A stretch of DNA of 64,000 nucleotides from Pandoraea nosoerga (GTDB lineage: Bacteria; Pseudomonadota; Gammaproteobacteria; Burkholderiales; Burkholderiaceae), in the NCBI RefSeq assembly GCF_902459585.1, contig NZ_CABPSC010000007.1, forward strand, positions 165,371-229,370. Reading direction: 5' to 3'. Within the stretch, counting starts at the first letter, position 1. Every line of letters starts with the position of its first letter. A program made the translations under genes and the position numbers. The notes below the pieces were generated by a model. It made no database searches, was not told the DNA's origin, and saw only the letters and a list, made by a program, of their open reading frames with translations. Shown one piece after another: positions 7,841 through 17,283 of the stretch.

Positions 7841-10534
7841 ATGACTGAACCCTCTCGCGCGCGCCCGAGCCGGCCCGCCGACATTGCTTCTGCCGCGGCG
7901 CCGCCCGCCGGCGCCGCGCATCACGATGCCACGCGCACGGCGCAGCCCGACGCCCGGCCGCCGCTGCCGGCCGCCGTGCGCTGGCTGCGGCGCATCCCTT
8001 GGGGCGCGGCGCGGCCCTGGCTGATCGTTGCAGGCGTCGCCCTCCTTGGCCTCCTGGTCTTCGACGCGCTCCACCATATGCTGCGGCACGTGCACTACGA
8101 CGATGTCGTCGGCGCGATCCACGGCACGCCCCTGAGTCGCCTCGTCCTTGCCATGCTGGCAACGCTTGCGAGCTACGCGGCGCTCACCGGTTACGACATC
8201 TCCGGGCTGCGCTTCGCCGGGGCGACGGTCAAACGCTCCACGGTCGTGCTGACGTCGTTCATCGCCTACGCCCTGGGCAATTCCGTCGGCCTTGGCGTGC
8301 TCACCGGCGGCACCGTGCGCATGCGCATGTACGCGGCCGCCGGCGTCGATGCGCCGAAGGTGGCACAGGCGGTCGCGTTCAACGCCGGCGCGTTCGGCCT
8401 GGGCATGATGGTTTTCGGCTCGCTGGGCATGTTATGGGGGGCGTCGCGCGTCTCGGCGCTGGTGCCGATACCGGGCTGGCTGCTGCAGACGTTCGCCGCG
8501 CTGCTGCTCGCGGGCGCCGCGGCGTTTCTCGCCTTGTGCGCGCGCAAGCGCAGCGTGACGCTGTTTGGCCGCTGGGCGATGCCGTTGCCGCCGCTGCGGC
8601 TGGCCGTGCGCCAGTTGTTCATCTCGGCGGCGGATCTGGGCATGGCGGCCGCGGCGCTGTGGTGCCTGTTGCCGGGCGGCGTGGTGGATCTGCCCACCTT
8701 CGTCGTGTTCTACGCGATCGCCATGGCGCTCGGCGTGCTGAGCCACGTGCCGGGCGGCGTTGGCGTGTTCGAGGCGGTGATCCTGCTCGCGACGAACGGC
8801 CACGCGCCCGTGAGCGAGGTGGCCGGGGCGCTGGTGCTCTATCGCGGCATCTATTACCTGCTGCCGCTGATGCTCGCGGCCTGTCTGCTGGCCGGCTTCG
8901 AGCTGCGCCAGGGGCCGGCCGCGCCGATCGGCCGCGCGGCGGTGCGGCTTTTCCCGGGCGTGCTGGCGGCGCTCACGCTCGTGGCGGGCGTGATGCTGCT
9001 GATCTCCGGCGTGACGCCCGCCACGCGCGACGCCGAAGATTTTCTGCGCCGCCACGTCCCGCTGTTTCTGGTGGAAGTCTCGCACCTGCTCGGCAGCGTG
9101 GCGGGCCTGGCGATGCTGTTCCTCGCGCGCGGCCTGCTGCACCGGCTCGATGCCGCGTGGTGGGGCTCGCTCGGCCTGACCGTGGTGGCGGCGGTGCTCG
9201 CGATCCCGAAGGGCATCGCGCTCTCCGAGTGCTTCGTGCTCGCCGTGCTGGCCACGCTGCTGCTGGTCTCGCGCAAGCAGTTCGACCGGCGCTCGTCACT
9301 CTTTACGCAGACGTTCGAGCCCGGCTGGATCATCGCGGTGCTCTCGGTGCTCGGCGCCTGTACGTGGCTGATGTTCATGTCGTACCGGCGCGTGGGCTAC
9401 GCCAATCAGCTCTGGTGGCAGTTCACGTTCGACGGCGACGCGCCGCGTTCGATGCGCGCGCTGATGGTGGTTGCGGTGATCGGGCTCGGTCTGTCGCTGT
9501 GGCAGTTGCTGCGGCAGTCCGCCGGAGCGATGGTGCCGGTGAGCGAGGCGGACCTGGCGCGCGCGCACGAGGTCGTTCGCAAACAGCCTGCCGCCGACGC
9601 CTGTCTGGCGCTCATGGGCGACAAGAGCTTCCTGTTCTCGCCGTCGGGCAATGCTTTCATCATGTACGCGAAGCATCGCCGCTCGTGGGTGTCGCTGTCC
9701 GATCCCGTGGGCGACCAGAAGGAATGGCCCGAGTTGATCTGGCGCTTCATCGAACTGGCCGATGCGCACGGGGGGCGCGCCGCGTTCTACAAGACGCGCC
9801 CGCAGGCGTTGCCGCTCTATATCGACGCGGGCCTGCGCGCGTTCAAGCTCGGCGAAGAGGCATTCGTGAGCCTGCCGGACTTCAGCCTGCAAGGCGCGCG
9901 CCGTGCGAATCTGCGCCACGGCGTGGCGCGCGGCGAGCGCGAGGGGCTCACGCTCGAGATCGTGCCGGCGGCCCAGGTCGCGCCGCATCTGGCGGAAATG
10001 CGGCGGGTCTCCGACGCGTGGCTCGCACGCCAGCACACGCGGGAGAAGGGCTTCTCGCTCGGTGCGTTCACCGACGCCTACGTAACGCGTCAGCCCGTCG
10101 CGCTCGTGCGGCGCGAGGCGCGGCTCGTCGCGTTTGCCACACTGATGTGCCCCGAGGTGCAGCGCATCGAGGCGAGCGTCGATCTGATGCGTCAGGTGCC
10201 CGACGCGCCGCCCGGCACGATGGACTTTCTGTTCGCGAAGCTGATGCTGCACTTCCAGGAACAGGGCTACCAGCGCTTTGGCCTGGGCATGGCGCCGATG
10301 TCCGGCATGCAGACGCATCAGCTCGCGCCGCGCTGGCACCGCTTCGGCCGCATGATGTTCGCGCATGGCGCGCGCTTCTATAATTTCCGCGGCTTGCGCA
10401 GCTTCAAGGACAAATTCGATCCGCAATGGGAAACGCGTTACCTGATGACACCCGGCGGACTCGCGCCGATGCTCACGCTCGCCGACGTGGCGGCGCTCGT
10501 GGGCGGCGGCTGGAAAGGGATGATCACGAAATGA
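7841..10534 (+). CDS. mprF: Lysylphosphatidylglycerol synthase/flippase MprF (LpiA type)
   Basis: An 897-residue inner-membrane enzyme that transfers an amino acid (typically lysine) from aminoacyl-tRNA to phosphatidylglycerol and flips the product, lowering surface charge and sensitivity to cationic peptides and acid. Residues 50-545 hold some fourteen hydrophobic segments, including the flippase signature region 'YALGNSVGLGVLTGGTVRMR' and 'LGVLSHVPGGVGVFEAVIL'. From about residue 565 comes the cytosolic GNAT-type synthase domain ('LMGDKSFLFSPSGNAFIMYA', 'WVSLSDPVGDQKEW', and the C-terminal 'FRGLRSFKDKFDPQWETRYL'). The first 45 residues are a Pro/Ala-rich tail. Length is usual for proteobacterial two-domain MprF. 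Its stop overlaps the start of acvB (ATGA), indicating co-translation. Confidence 0.95.
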   Translation: MTEPSRARPSRPADIASAAAPPAGAAHHDATRTAQPDARPPLPAAVRWLRRIPWGAARPWLIVAGVALLGLLVFDALHHMLRHVHYDDVVGAIHGTPLSRLVLAMLATLASYAALTGYDISGLRFAGATVKRSTVVLTSFIAYALGNSVGLGVLTGGTVRMRMYAAAGVDAPKVAQAVAFNAGAFGLGMMVFGSLGMLWGASRVSALVPIPGWLLQTFAALLLAGAAAFLALCARKRSVTLFGRWAMPLPPLRLAVRQLFISAADLGMAAAALWCLLPGGVVDLPTFVVFYAIAMALGVLSHVPGGVGVFEAVILLATNGHAPVSEVAGALVLYRGIYYLLPLMLAACLLAGFELRQGPAAPIGRAAVRLFPGVLAALTLVAGVMLLISGVTPATRDAEDFLRRHVPLFLVEVSHLLGSVAGLAMLFLARGLLHRLDAAWWGSLGLTVVAAVLAIPKGIALSECFVLAVLATLLLVSRKQFDRRSSLFTQTFEPGWIIAVLSVLGACTWLMFMSYRRVGYANQLWWQFTFDGDAPRSMRALMVVAVIGLGLSLWQLLRQSAGAMVPVSEADLARAHEVVRKQPAADACLALMGDKSFLFSPSGNAFIMYAKHRRSWVSLSDPVGDQKEWPELIWRFIELADAHGGRAAFYKTRPQALPLYIDAGLRAFKLGEEAFVSLPDFSLQGARRANLRHGVARGEREGLTLEIVPAAQVAPHLAEMRRVSDAWLARQHTREKGFSLGAFTDAYVTRQPVALVRREARLVAFATLMCPEVQRIEASVDLMRQVPDAPPGTMDFLFAKLMLHFQEQGYQRFGLGMAPMSGMQTHQLAPRWHRFGRMMFAHGARFYNFRGLRSFKDKFDPQWETRYLMTPGGLAPMLTLADVAALVGGGWKGMITK

Positions 10535-12513
10535 CGGCACGCACGATGGCAACGGGCGGCGGGACAACGAGTTCGCATCACGCCGGCGCCGGGCGCGGCA
10601 GGCGGGCCTGGCGCCATGGGTGGCATTCGCAAGCGCGGGCGGGGCTCGCCGCGGCGGCGATCATGACGTTCGCGATGACGACGCCGGCCGCCACCGCGCA
10701 GACGGCCTCGCCGGCCGAGCAGCGCGCTTATGCACGCCAACCCGCACCCCAACCCGCACGCCAACCCGCACCCCAATCCGCGTCCCAACCCGCGCCCCAA
10801 CCCGCGCCCCAACCCGCGCCCCAACCCGCGCCCCAACCCGCGCCCAAGCCCGTGCCCAAGTTCGCGCTCAAGCCCGCGCCCCAGGCGGGGCCCGCCGCGC
10901 AGCCGCCGGTCGCGGCCTCGAGTGTGCCGTCGCCCGTCATGCCGCAGGCGGCGGCCGCAGCAGCGGGCGCGGTGGCGTTTCGCGGCGCGGGCAATCGCGC
11001 GCCGGAAGTCATGACGCACGGCCGCTTCGAGAACGTCCCGATCTTCCGTCCGGAGGGCGAACCGAACGCGACGGTGCTCTTCTTCTCCGACGACACGGGC
11101 TGGACGCCCCGCGCCGAACGCATGGCGCGCGCATTGGCCGACACGGGGGCGCTCGTGGCGGGCATCGACACGGCGCGTCTGATGGCGAATTACACGAAGG
11201 ACGACGTGGGCTGCGTGTACGCGGCCGGCGACCTCGACAACTTCGGCCGCTGGGTCGAGGCGGCCGTCAAGCTGCCGGGCTACACGCCGCCGATTCTCGT
11301 GGGCGACGGTGTAGGCGGCACGTTCGCCTACGCGATGCTCGCGCAGGCCGGCAACGAAACGTTCTCCGGCGCGCTGTCGGTGGACTTCTGCCCGGTGCTG
11401 CCGATGAGCAAGCCGCTGTGTCAGGGCGAGGGCGTGCATTTCGCACGCGGCATCACGCATACGGCGGGCGGCGCGCCGATGCGCCTGCTGCCCGCGCCCG
11501 TGATGAGCGCGCCGTGGCTCGCGATGGGCGGCCCGGTAGGCGGGCCAACGGGATCGACGGCGCGCGCGCCGCGTTGCCCGGACCACGTCGCGCAAGCGTT
11601 TGCCGCCCGCACGCCGAATTCGACGTGGCTTGTCGGCGGGCTCGCGGGAAGCCTTGGCGCGATGGACGCCTCGGGCATTGGCCCCGGGCCGACGCCGTCG
11701 GATGCGACGGCGCCGTCAGCCCCGTCAGCCCTGTCTGCCGCATCCGCCCCGCCTGCGGCGTCCGCCACCTCGACCGGCGCCCCGGCGTCGCCGGTGCTCG
11801 CCGACTGGCTCACGCAGTACAAGAACGCCTTTCGCCGCCTGAACGCGCACCACGTGGCGGGCACGGCGCGTCCGCCGGCGGCGGTGGCCGATCTGCCCGT
11901 CATCGAGGTGCCGGCCACCGGCAAGCCCACTGCGAAGATGGCCGACACGTTCGCGATCCTGTTCTCGGGCGACGGCGGCTGGGCGGGACTCGACCGTGAT
12001 GTCGCCGGCGCACTCTCGGCGCATGGCATTCCGGTGGTCGGCGTCGATTCGCTGCGCTACTTCTGGTCGGCGCGCACACCGGCGTCCGGCGCCCTCGACG
12101 TCGAGCGTCTCATGCGTTTCTACCAGGCGCGCTGGAACCGCAAGCGCGTGATTCTGATCGGCTATTCGCAGGGCGCCGACGTGCTGCCGTTCATGGTCAA
12201 CCGCCTGCCGCCGGTGGCGCGCGAACGTGTGGCGCTGCTCGTGCTCATGGGACTGGGGCAGAAGGCGGATTTCGAGTTCCGCATGACCAACTGGGTGATG
12301 TCGAGCCAGAACGGCTTGCCGATCCGCCCCGAGCTCGAGCGCCTGCCCGACGGGCTGGCGATGTGCGTCTACGGCGCCGACGAGGACGACAGCAACTGCC
12401 CGGGGCTCGATCCCAGGCGCGTGCAGCTCGTGAAGATGGCCGGCGGTCATCACTTCGACGGCAACTACGCCGGGCTTGCCGACGCCATTCTCCAGGCCGC
12501 CGCCAGACGCTGA
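10531..12513 (+). CDS. acvB: AcvB/VirJ-type periplasmic lysyl-phosphatidylglycerol hydrolase
   Basis: A 660-residue exported protein. A signal sequence near residues 37-57 ('AGLAAAAIMTFAMTTPAATA') is followed by a Pro/Ala/Gln repeat tract and then two VirJ-like alpha/beta-hydrolase halves. The C-terminal half has 'ILFSGDGGWAGLDRDVAGAL', a nucleophile elbow GYSQG with Ser546, and 'YGADEDDSNCPGL' plus 'AGGHHFDGNY' supplying acid and histidine. The N-terminal half keeps the fold ('VLFFSDDTGWTPRAERMARA') but has GDGVG where the elbow should be, so it is probably non-catalytic. Agrobacterium AcvB and Rhizobium AtvA, encoded next to lpiA/mprF, are known to act on lysyl-PG; the same gene order here supports that role. 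ATG 10531 overlaps the mprF stop. Confidence 0.9.
   Translation: MTARTMATGGGTTSSHHAGAGRGRRAWRHGWHSQARAGLAAAAIMTFAMTTPAATAQTASPAEQRAYARQPAPQPARQPAPQSASQPAPQPAPQPAPQPAPQPAPKPVPKFALKPAPQAGPAAQPPVAASSVPSPVMPQAAAAAAGAVAFRGAGNRAPEVMTHGRFENVPIFRPEGEPNATVLFFSDDTGWTPRAERMARALADTGALVAGIDTARLMANYTKDDVGCVYAAGDLDNFGRWVEAAVKLPGYTPPILVGDGVGGTFAYAMLAQAGNETFSGALSVDFCPVLPMSKPLCQGEGVHFARGITHTAGGAPMRLLPAPVMSAPWLAMGGPVGGPTGSTARAPRCPDHVAQAFAARTPNSTWLVGGLAGSLGAMDASGIGPGPTPSDATAPSAPSALSAASAPPAASATSTGAPASPVLADWLTQYKNAFRRLNAHHVAGTARPPAAVADLPVIEVPATGKPTAKMADTFAILFSGDGGWAGLDRDVAGALSAHGIPVVGVDSLRYFWSARTPASGALDVERLMRFYQARWNRKRVILIGYSQGADVLPFMVNRLPPVARERVALLVLMGLGQKADFEFRMTNWVMSSQNGLPIRPELERLPDGLAMCVYGADEDDSNCPGLDPRRVQLVKMAGGHHFDGNYAGLADAILQAAARR
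10736..10872 (+). repeat. Tandem repeat coding for (Gln-Pro-Ala-Pro)n in acvB
   Basis: A run of near-identical 12-base units of the type CAACCCGCGCCC encodes alternating Gln-Pro-Ala-Pro/Arg between the signal peptide and the first VirJ domain. It should be an extended periplasmic spacer. Identical adjacent units make copy-number change by slippage likely. Confidence 0.85.
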
Positions 12514-12765
12514 CACGGGCCGCCCCGCCGCCCCGCACCGCCCAAGCCGATGCCGGCCGCGCGCGGGCTTCGGCGCCTTTCCCGCAGCGTGTCCCGGCGC
12601 AGGTTCCGCCTTGTTTTCTTGCCTTGCCTTCCTTACGCACGCTCCGTACACTGCCGCGAGTTTTCCCAACGACCCGCCGCGCCCGAAGTGGCACAGCACG
12701 ACACAACAAGGCGCAGCACGACGCAGCACGACGTAGCAACGACACACCTACAGGAGAAGATCGAT

Positions 12766-14073
12766 ATGGCAGAGGGTTATTTCCCGCAGTGGCGGCAGCA
12801 GGACACGGGGTCCGGCCGCGTGATCGCGCCCGATGAGCGCCTGCCCTGGCCGCAGACCATCGCCATGGGCGTGCAGCACGTGGTGGCCATGTTCGGCTCG
12901 ACCGTGCTCGCCCCGCTGCTCATGGGCTTCGACCCGAACCTCGCGATCTTCATGTCGGGCATCGGCACGCTGCTCTTTTTCGTGCTCGTGGGCGGCCGGG
13001 TGCCGAGCTATCTCGGTTCGAGCTTCGCTTTCATCGGGCTCGTGATCTCGGTCACGGGGTACGCCGGCAGCGGTCCGAATATGAACATTCCGGTGGCGCT
13101 GGGCGGCATCATCGCCTGCGGTGTTGCCTACGCGATCATCGGCCTCATCGTGATGATGGTCGGCACGCGCTGGATCGAAGCGCTCATGCCGCCCGTGGTG
13201 ACGGGCGCCGTGGTCGCCGTCATCGGCCTGAATCTCGCGCCGGTGGCGGTCAAGGGTGTCTCGGCCAGCAGCTTCGACACGTGGATGGCGCTCGCGACGG
13301 TGCTATGCGTGGGGCTCGTGGCGGTGTTCGCGCGCGGCATGGTGCAGCGTCTGCTGATTCTCGTGGGGCTGCTGCTCGCCTACGTACTGTACGCGGTGCT
13401 GACCAACGGCATGGGACTGGGCAAGCCCATCGACTTCTCGATCGTGGCCAATGCCGCATGGTTCGGCCTGCCGCATTTCGCGGCGCCGGTGTTCAAGGCC
13501 GAGGCGATGGTGCTGCTCGCGCCGATCGCCATCATCCTGGTGGCGGAGAACCTCGGTCACATCAAGGCCGTGAGCGCCATGACGGGCCAGAACCTCGACC
13601 GTTACATGGGCCGCGCTTTCCTCGGCGACGGGCTCGCGACCATCGTGTCGGGCGGCGTCGGCGGCACGGGCGTGACCACGTATGCCGAGAACATCGGCGT
13701 GATGGCCGTCACGAAAATCTATTCGACGCTGGTATTCGCCGTGGCTGCCGTCATCGCGCTGGTGCTCGGCTTCTCGCCCAAGTTCGGCGCGCTCATCCAG
13801 ACGATCCCGGGCCCGGTGCTGGGCGGCGTGTCGATCGTCGTCTTCGGTCTGATCACGGTGGCCGGTGCGCGCATCTGGGTGCAGAACAAGGTGGACTTCT
13901 CGGATAACCGCAACCTGATCGTGGCGGCCGTCACGCTGGTGCTCGGCGCTGGCGACTTCACGCTGAAGTTCGGCAGCTTCTCGCTTGGCGGTATCGGCTG
14001 CGCCACCTTCGGCGCGATCATCCTGTACGCGCTGCTGCGCGGCCGCGAAAAGTCGACGCCCGCGGCGATGTAA
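12766..14073 (+). CDS. NCS2-family pyrimidine (uracil) permease, UraA/RutG type
   Basis: A 435-residue inner-membrane symporter for a nucleobase, with about fourteen transmembrane segments. Diagnostic motifs are 'GVQHVVAMFGSTVLAPLLMG' at the N terminus, 'AENLGHIKAVSAMTGQNL' with the substrate-binding Glu, and 'GTGVTTYAENIGVMAVTKI'. These fit the uracil branch rather than the xanthine branch of NCS2; I cannot separate UraA from RutG. ATG 12766 has a good AGGAGA site about eight bases upstream. It is monocistronic: a 250-base gap separates it from acvB and a strong terminator follows. Confidence 0.9.
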   Translation: MAEGYFPQWRQQDTGSGRVIAPDERLPWPQTIAMGVQHVVAMFGSTVLAPLLMGFDPNLAIFMSGIGTLLFFVLVGGRVPSYLGSSFAFIGLVISVTGYAGSGPNMNIPVALGGIIACGVAYAIIGLIVMMVGTRWIEALMPPVVTGAVVAVIGLNLAPVAVKGVSASSFDTWMALATVLCVGLVAVFARGMVQRLLILVGLLLAYVLYAVLTNGMGLGKPIDFSIVANAAWFGLPHFAAPVFKAEAMVLLAPIAIILVAENLGHIKAVSAMTGQNLDRYMGRAFLGDGLATIVSGGVGGTGVTTYAENIGVMAVTKIYSTLVFAVAAVIALVLGFSPKFGALIQTIPGPVLGGVSIVVFGLITVAGARIWVQNKVDFSDNRNLIVAAVTLVLGAGDFTLKFGSFSLGGIGCATFGAIILYALLRGREKSTPAAM

Positions 14074-14116
14074 CGTCGCGCGTGCGACGTCTGTCCAGCC
14101 GGTACGGTCCGGCGCC

Positions 14117-14147
14117 CGGCGCGGCGATTACGCCGTGCCGTTTTTTT
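14117..14147 (+). terminator. Rho-independent terminator of the uracil permease gene
   Basis: A ten-base-pair stem (14117-14126 with 14131-14140, one G-U pair, ATTA loop) is followed by seven T residues. The hairpin lies inside the last codons of the convergent LysR-type gene, whose stop codon is at 14128-14130. Confidence 0.9.
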
Positions 14148-15048
14148 CGGTGGCGCCGCTGGCTTCTCCCGCGGCAAGATGTTCGAGCAGTTGGCGCGCA
14201 TAGGCGGGCAGGGCGTCGCGCTCGCGCACGCAGAGGATGAGATTGCGCAGCGCCCAGGCGTCGGTGAGCGGCACCACGCCCAGGCCGAGCGCGCCGGCCG
14301 AGCGCCGGGCGGCGCTCAATGGCACGATGCCCGGCGCAGCGCCGGCCGCCACCGCCCGGCACAGGCTGTCGAAGTCGCGCAGCCGCAGCCGATAGCGCAG
14401 CGAGCGCCCGGCGCGTCGGGCGTGGCCGTCGAGATGCTCGGCGATCGCACTGTGCTCGGGCAGGCCGATGAACTCGCTGTCGAGCACATCGATGAACGCG
14501 ACCTGCGCGCGTTCGGCCAGCGCATGACCGGGCGGCGTGACGATCACCAGCCGGTCCTGGCGAAACGGCACCGTCTCCAGCCCCGTCAATTCGATCCAGT
14601 CGGACACGACGCCGATATCCGCCGCGCCTTCGAGCACGGCCTGGACGACGGCCGGACTCGTCTGCTCGCGCAGCGCGATTTCCACGTTGGGGTGCTGGGC
14701 GAGGAAAGCGCCCAGCAGATCAGGCAGGAATTCCGACATGGCCACCGTATTGGACGCGATGCGCACGTTGCCCTTGAGGCCCGCGGCGTACTCGCCGAGT
14801 TCGCCGCGCATCTGGTCGACCTGCGCGAGCACGCGGCGCGCGTGGGCGAGCAGAGCCCGGCCGGCGGGCGTCGGCATGACGCCCTGGCGGTGCCGCATGA
14901 AGAGTGCGACGCCCAGCGTCTCCTCGAGTCCGCGAATGCGCGCGCTGGCCGAGGCCAGCGTCAGATGGGCGCGCTCGGCGCCGCCGGTGATGCTGCCGGC
15001 GTCGGCGACGAGCAGGCAAAGACGCAGATCGGTAAGGTCGAATCGCAC
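14128..15048 (-). CDS. LysR-family transcriptional regulator
   Basis: A 306-residue regulator. Residues 1-60 form the winged helix-turn-helix ('LCLLVADAGSITGGAERAHL', 'SASARIRGLEETLGVALF'), and residues 85-300 the periplasmic-binding-protein-like sensor ('GNVRIASNTVAMSEFLPDLL'). I chose GTG 15048 (start 'VRFDLTDLRLCLLV') because it gives the standard LysR length; an ATG at 15177 would add 43 unrelated Arg/Pro/Ala-rich residues. Target unknown; it is convergent with the uracil permease and divergent from rhlE. Residues near the C terminus ('ATEKNGTA') are encoded by the terminator hairpin of the neighbouring gene. Confidence 0.85.
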   Translation of the reverse strand: MRFDLTDLRLCLLVADAGSITGGAERAHLTLASASARIRGLEETLGVALFMRHRQGVMPTPAGRALLAHARRVLAQVDQMRGELGEYAAGLKGNVRIASNTVAMSEFLPDLLGAFLAQHPNVEIALREQTSPAVVQAVLEGAADIGVVSDWIELTGLETVPFRQDRLVIVTPPGHALAERAQVAFIDVLDSEFIGLPEHSAIAEHLDGHARRAGRSLRYRLRLRDFDSLCRAVAAGAAPGIVPLSAARRSAGALGLGVVPLTDAWALRNLILCVRERDALPAYARQLLEHLAAGEASGATEKNGTA

Positions 15049-15399
15049 GGGAAATGCCGCAGGCGGGCGTAGCGCGCAGAACGCAATGGCGCCAGTGTAG
15101 CGCGCGGACTGCGCACGCACTGTGTGCCGATTGCACGGCATGTGCGGCGATGCCCACTGACTTGGGAAAGGGCGCATGGTAAACTACGCGCTTTCAAGAC
15201 ACGGCCGTACCCGCGACGGCCTCGCCCGCCAAGCCGCTTGAATCGTTATTCGCCGGCGGGTCGTCTTGCCGGCGTCTTCCGGCGCGTCGCCCGCATGAGC
15301 GCGACGCCTGTCGCACGCCCGACGCGGGCATTCCATCAAGAACAAACAACATCTAACGCGCGGGGACACACATCGTGGAGTCCGCGCATTGGTCTTTAT
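15049..15399. other. Intergenic region between lysR and rhlE
   Basis: 351 bases divide the divergent genes. No alternative gene is supported. The 3' half probably forms the 5' leader of rhlE. Possible promoter-like words (TTGCAC at 15131, TAAACT at 15180) are not at a proper distance from one another, so I make no promoter call. Confidence 0.4.
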
Positions 15400-17100
15400 A
15401 TGTCTTTTGAAACGCTCGGCCTGTCGGCCGACATCCTGCGGGCAGTCACTGAGCTTGGCTACACCCGTCCGACCCCGATTCAACGCCAAGCGATTCCGGC
15501 CGTCCTGCAAGGCGGCGATCTCCTCGCCGGCGCCCAGACCGGCACCGGCAAGACGGCGGGCTTCACGCTGCCGATCCTGCAAATGCTCTCCTCGCGTGCG
15601 CGCCCAGCAGCCGCCAACGGCAAGCGCGCCGTGCGCGCACTCGTGCTCACGCCCACGCGCGAGCTCGCCGCGCAGGTCGAGGAGAGCGTCACGCAGTACG
15701 GCAAGTACCTGCGCCTGAGTTCCATGACCGTGTTCGGCGGTGTGTCGATGGTGCCGCAGGTCAAGCAACTGGCGCGCGGCGTGGACATCCTCGTTGCCAC
15801 GCCGGGTCGCCTGCTCGACCACATGCAGCAGAAGACCGTCGACCTGTCCCACGTCGAGATTCTCGTGCTCGACGAGGCGGACCGCATGCTCGACATGGGC
15901 TTCATTCGCGACATCCGCCGCGTGCTGGCGGCGCTGCCGGCGCAGCGTCAGAACCTGCTCTTCTCCGCCACGTTCTCCGACGAGATCAAGCAGCTCGCCG
16001 ACAGCCTGCTCAAGTCGCCCGCGCTCATCGAAGTGGCGCGCCGCAATACCACCGCGGAGACGGTGGCGCAGAAGATCCACCCGGTCGATCGCGAGCGCAA
16101 GCGCGAACTGCTCGAACATCTCGTGCGCGAGCACAACTGGTTCCAGGTGCTCGTTTTCACGCGCACCAAGCACGGCGCGAACCGTCTGGCCGAGCAACTC
16201 ACCAAGGGCGGCATTCCGGCACTCGCCATTCACGGCAACAAGAGCCAGGGAGCGCGCACGCGTGCGCTGGCCGAGTTCAAGAGCGGTACGCTGCAGGTGC
16301 TCGTGGCGACCGATATTGCCGCACGCGGCATCGATATCGACCAACTGCCCCATGTGGTCAACTTCGATCTGCCGGAAGTGGCCGAGGATTACGTGCACCG
16401 CATTGGCCGTACCGGCCGCGCGGGCGCCAACGGCGAGGCGGTGTCGCTCGTGTGCGTGGACGAGCATCAATTGCTCGCGCAGATCGAACGCTTGATCAAG
16501 CGCAGCATCGAGCGCGAAGTGATCCCGGGCTTCGAGCCGGATCCGAACGCCGTGCCGCAACCGATTCGCAAGAATCAGAACGGTGGGCGAGGCGCCGGCG
16601 GCGGCCGTGGCGCGCGCGCCGAAGCGCAGCCGCGCGCCCCGCGTGAAGGCGCTCGCGGCGGGCGTCAGGGCGCCGAACCCGGCGGGGTGCGGCGCGAGGG
16701 GGAGCGTGGCGGAGAACGGGGTGACCATCGCGAACGGCAGGACCCGAATGGCCGGAACGCACGGCGCGGCGGCAATGCCGGCAGCGGCGGGAACGCCACG
16801 ATCAACGTCGGTAACGTCGGTAACGTCGGTAACATCGGTAACGTCGGTCACGTCGGCATCGGTGGACAGGGTGTCCGTCAGCAAGCGCCGAAGCGTGCGG
16901 GCGACGCACAGCGCACCGCGGCACGGGCCACGCCGGGCAACGGTGTCCCGCGCCAGGGCCGCGACGCACACAACGCATCACGCGGCCAGGGCGCCGGCGG
17001 GGGCGGTGAGCGCAGCGACTTCGGCCAGCGCGGTCCGCGCCCGGCACGTCGCGACGGCGCCGGTGGCGCCCTGCTGATGGGCAAGCCCAAGCGCGACTGA
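15400..17100 (+). CDS. rhlE: DEAD-box ATP-dependent RNA helicase, RhlE type
   Basis: A 566-residue cytosolic helicase. The start '[16 protein letters not shown]' at ATG 15400 matches the usual N terminus of RhlE. Motifs appear in order: Q motif '[14 protein letters not shown]', motif I 'AQTGTGKT', Ia 'PTRELAAQV', II 'DEAD', III 'SAT', then '[14 protein letters not shown]' and '[10 protein letters not shown]'. After residue 385 the protein becomes a long Arg/Gly/Asn-rich tail typical of RNA-binding extensions in beta-proteobacterial RhlE, with a distinctive Asn-Val-Gly repeat near residue 470. It should unwind short RNA duplexes in ribosome assembly or mRNA turnover. Monocistronic. Confidence 0.93.
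   Translation: MSFETLGLSADILRAVTELGYTRPTPIQRQAIPAVLQGGDLLAGAQTGTGKTAGFTLPILQMLSSRARPAAANGKRAVRALVLTPTRELAAQVEESVTQYGKYLRLSSMTVFGGVSMVPQVKQLARGVDILVATPGRLLDHMQQKTVDLSHVEILVLDEADRMLDMGFIRDIRRVLAALPAQRQNLLFSATFSDEIKQLADSLLKSPALIEVARRNTTAETVAQKIHPVDRERKRELLEHLVREHNWFQVLVFTRTKHGANRLAEQLTKGGIPALAIHGNKSQGARTRALAEFKSGTLQVLVATDIAARGIDIDQLPHVVNFDLPEVAEDYVHRIGRTGRAGANGEAVSLVCVDEHQLLAQIERLIKRSIEREVIPGFEPDPNAVPQPIRKNQNGGRGAGGGRGARAEAQPRAPREGARGGRQGAEPGGVRREGERGGERGDHRERQDPNGRNARRGGNAGSGGNATINVGNVGNVGNIGNVGHVGIGGQGVRQQAPKRAGDAQRTAARATPGNGVPRQGRDAHNASRGQGAGGGGERSDFGQRGPRPARRDGAGGALLMGKPKRD
16807..16860 (+). repeat. 9-bp tandem repeat in the rhlE tail
   Basis: Six copies of GTCGGTAAC, with single-base variants (one ATCGGTAAC, one ending in CAC), encode Val-Gly-Asn units. 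The block sits in the disordered C-terminal tail and is likely to vary in copy number between strains. Confidence 0.85.
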
Positions 17101-17283
17101 GCCTTCCCAGCGCCTGCGACGATGCGCGCCGGCGGCGTCTCGCGCATCGCGTTGCGCGCATGGCCAACCCGGCGAAGGGTGACGGGCCGACATCCCCCGT
17201 GGGCGAGCGGCGCAAAGTAAGTAAAATATTAAGCTTTCGCGCCCGGCGGTCCGGGCGCCGCCTTCCCGTTCTTCGAGGATTTC

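Noticed and set aside
10736-10872. Possible CRISPR-like array
   Set aside because: Units are adjacent 12-mers in frame within acvB, with no spacers; it is a coding tandem repeat.
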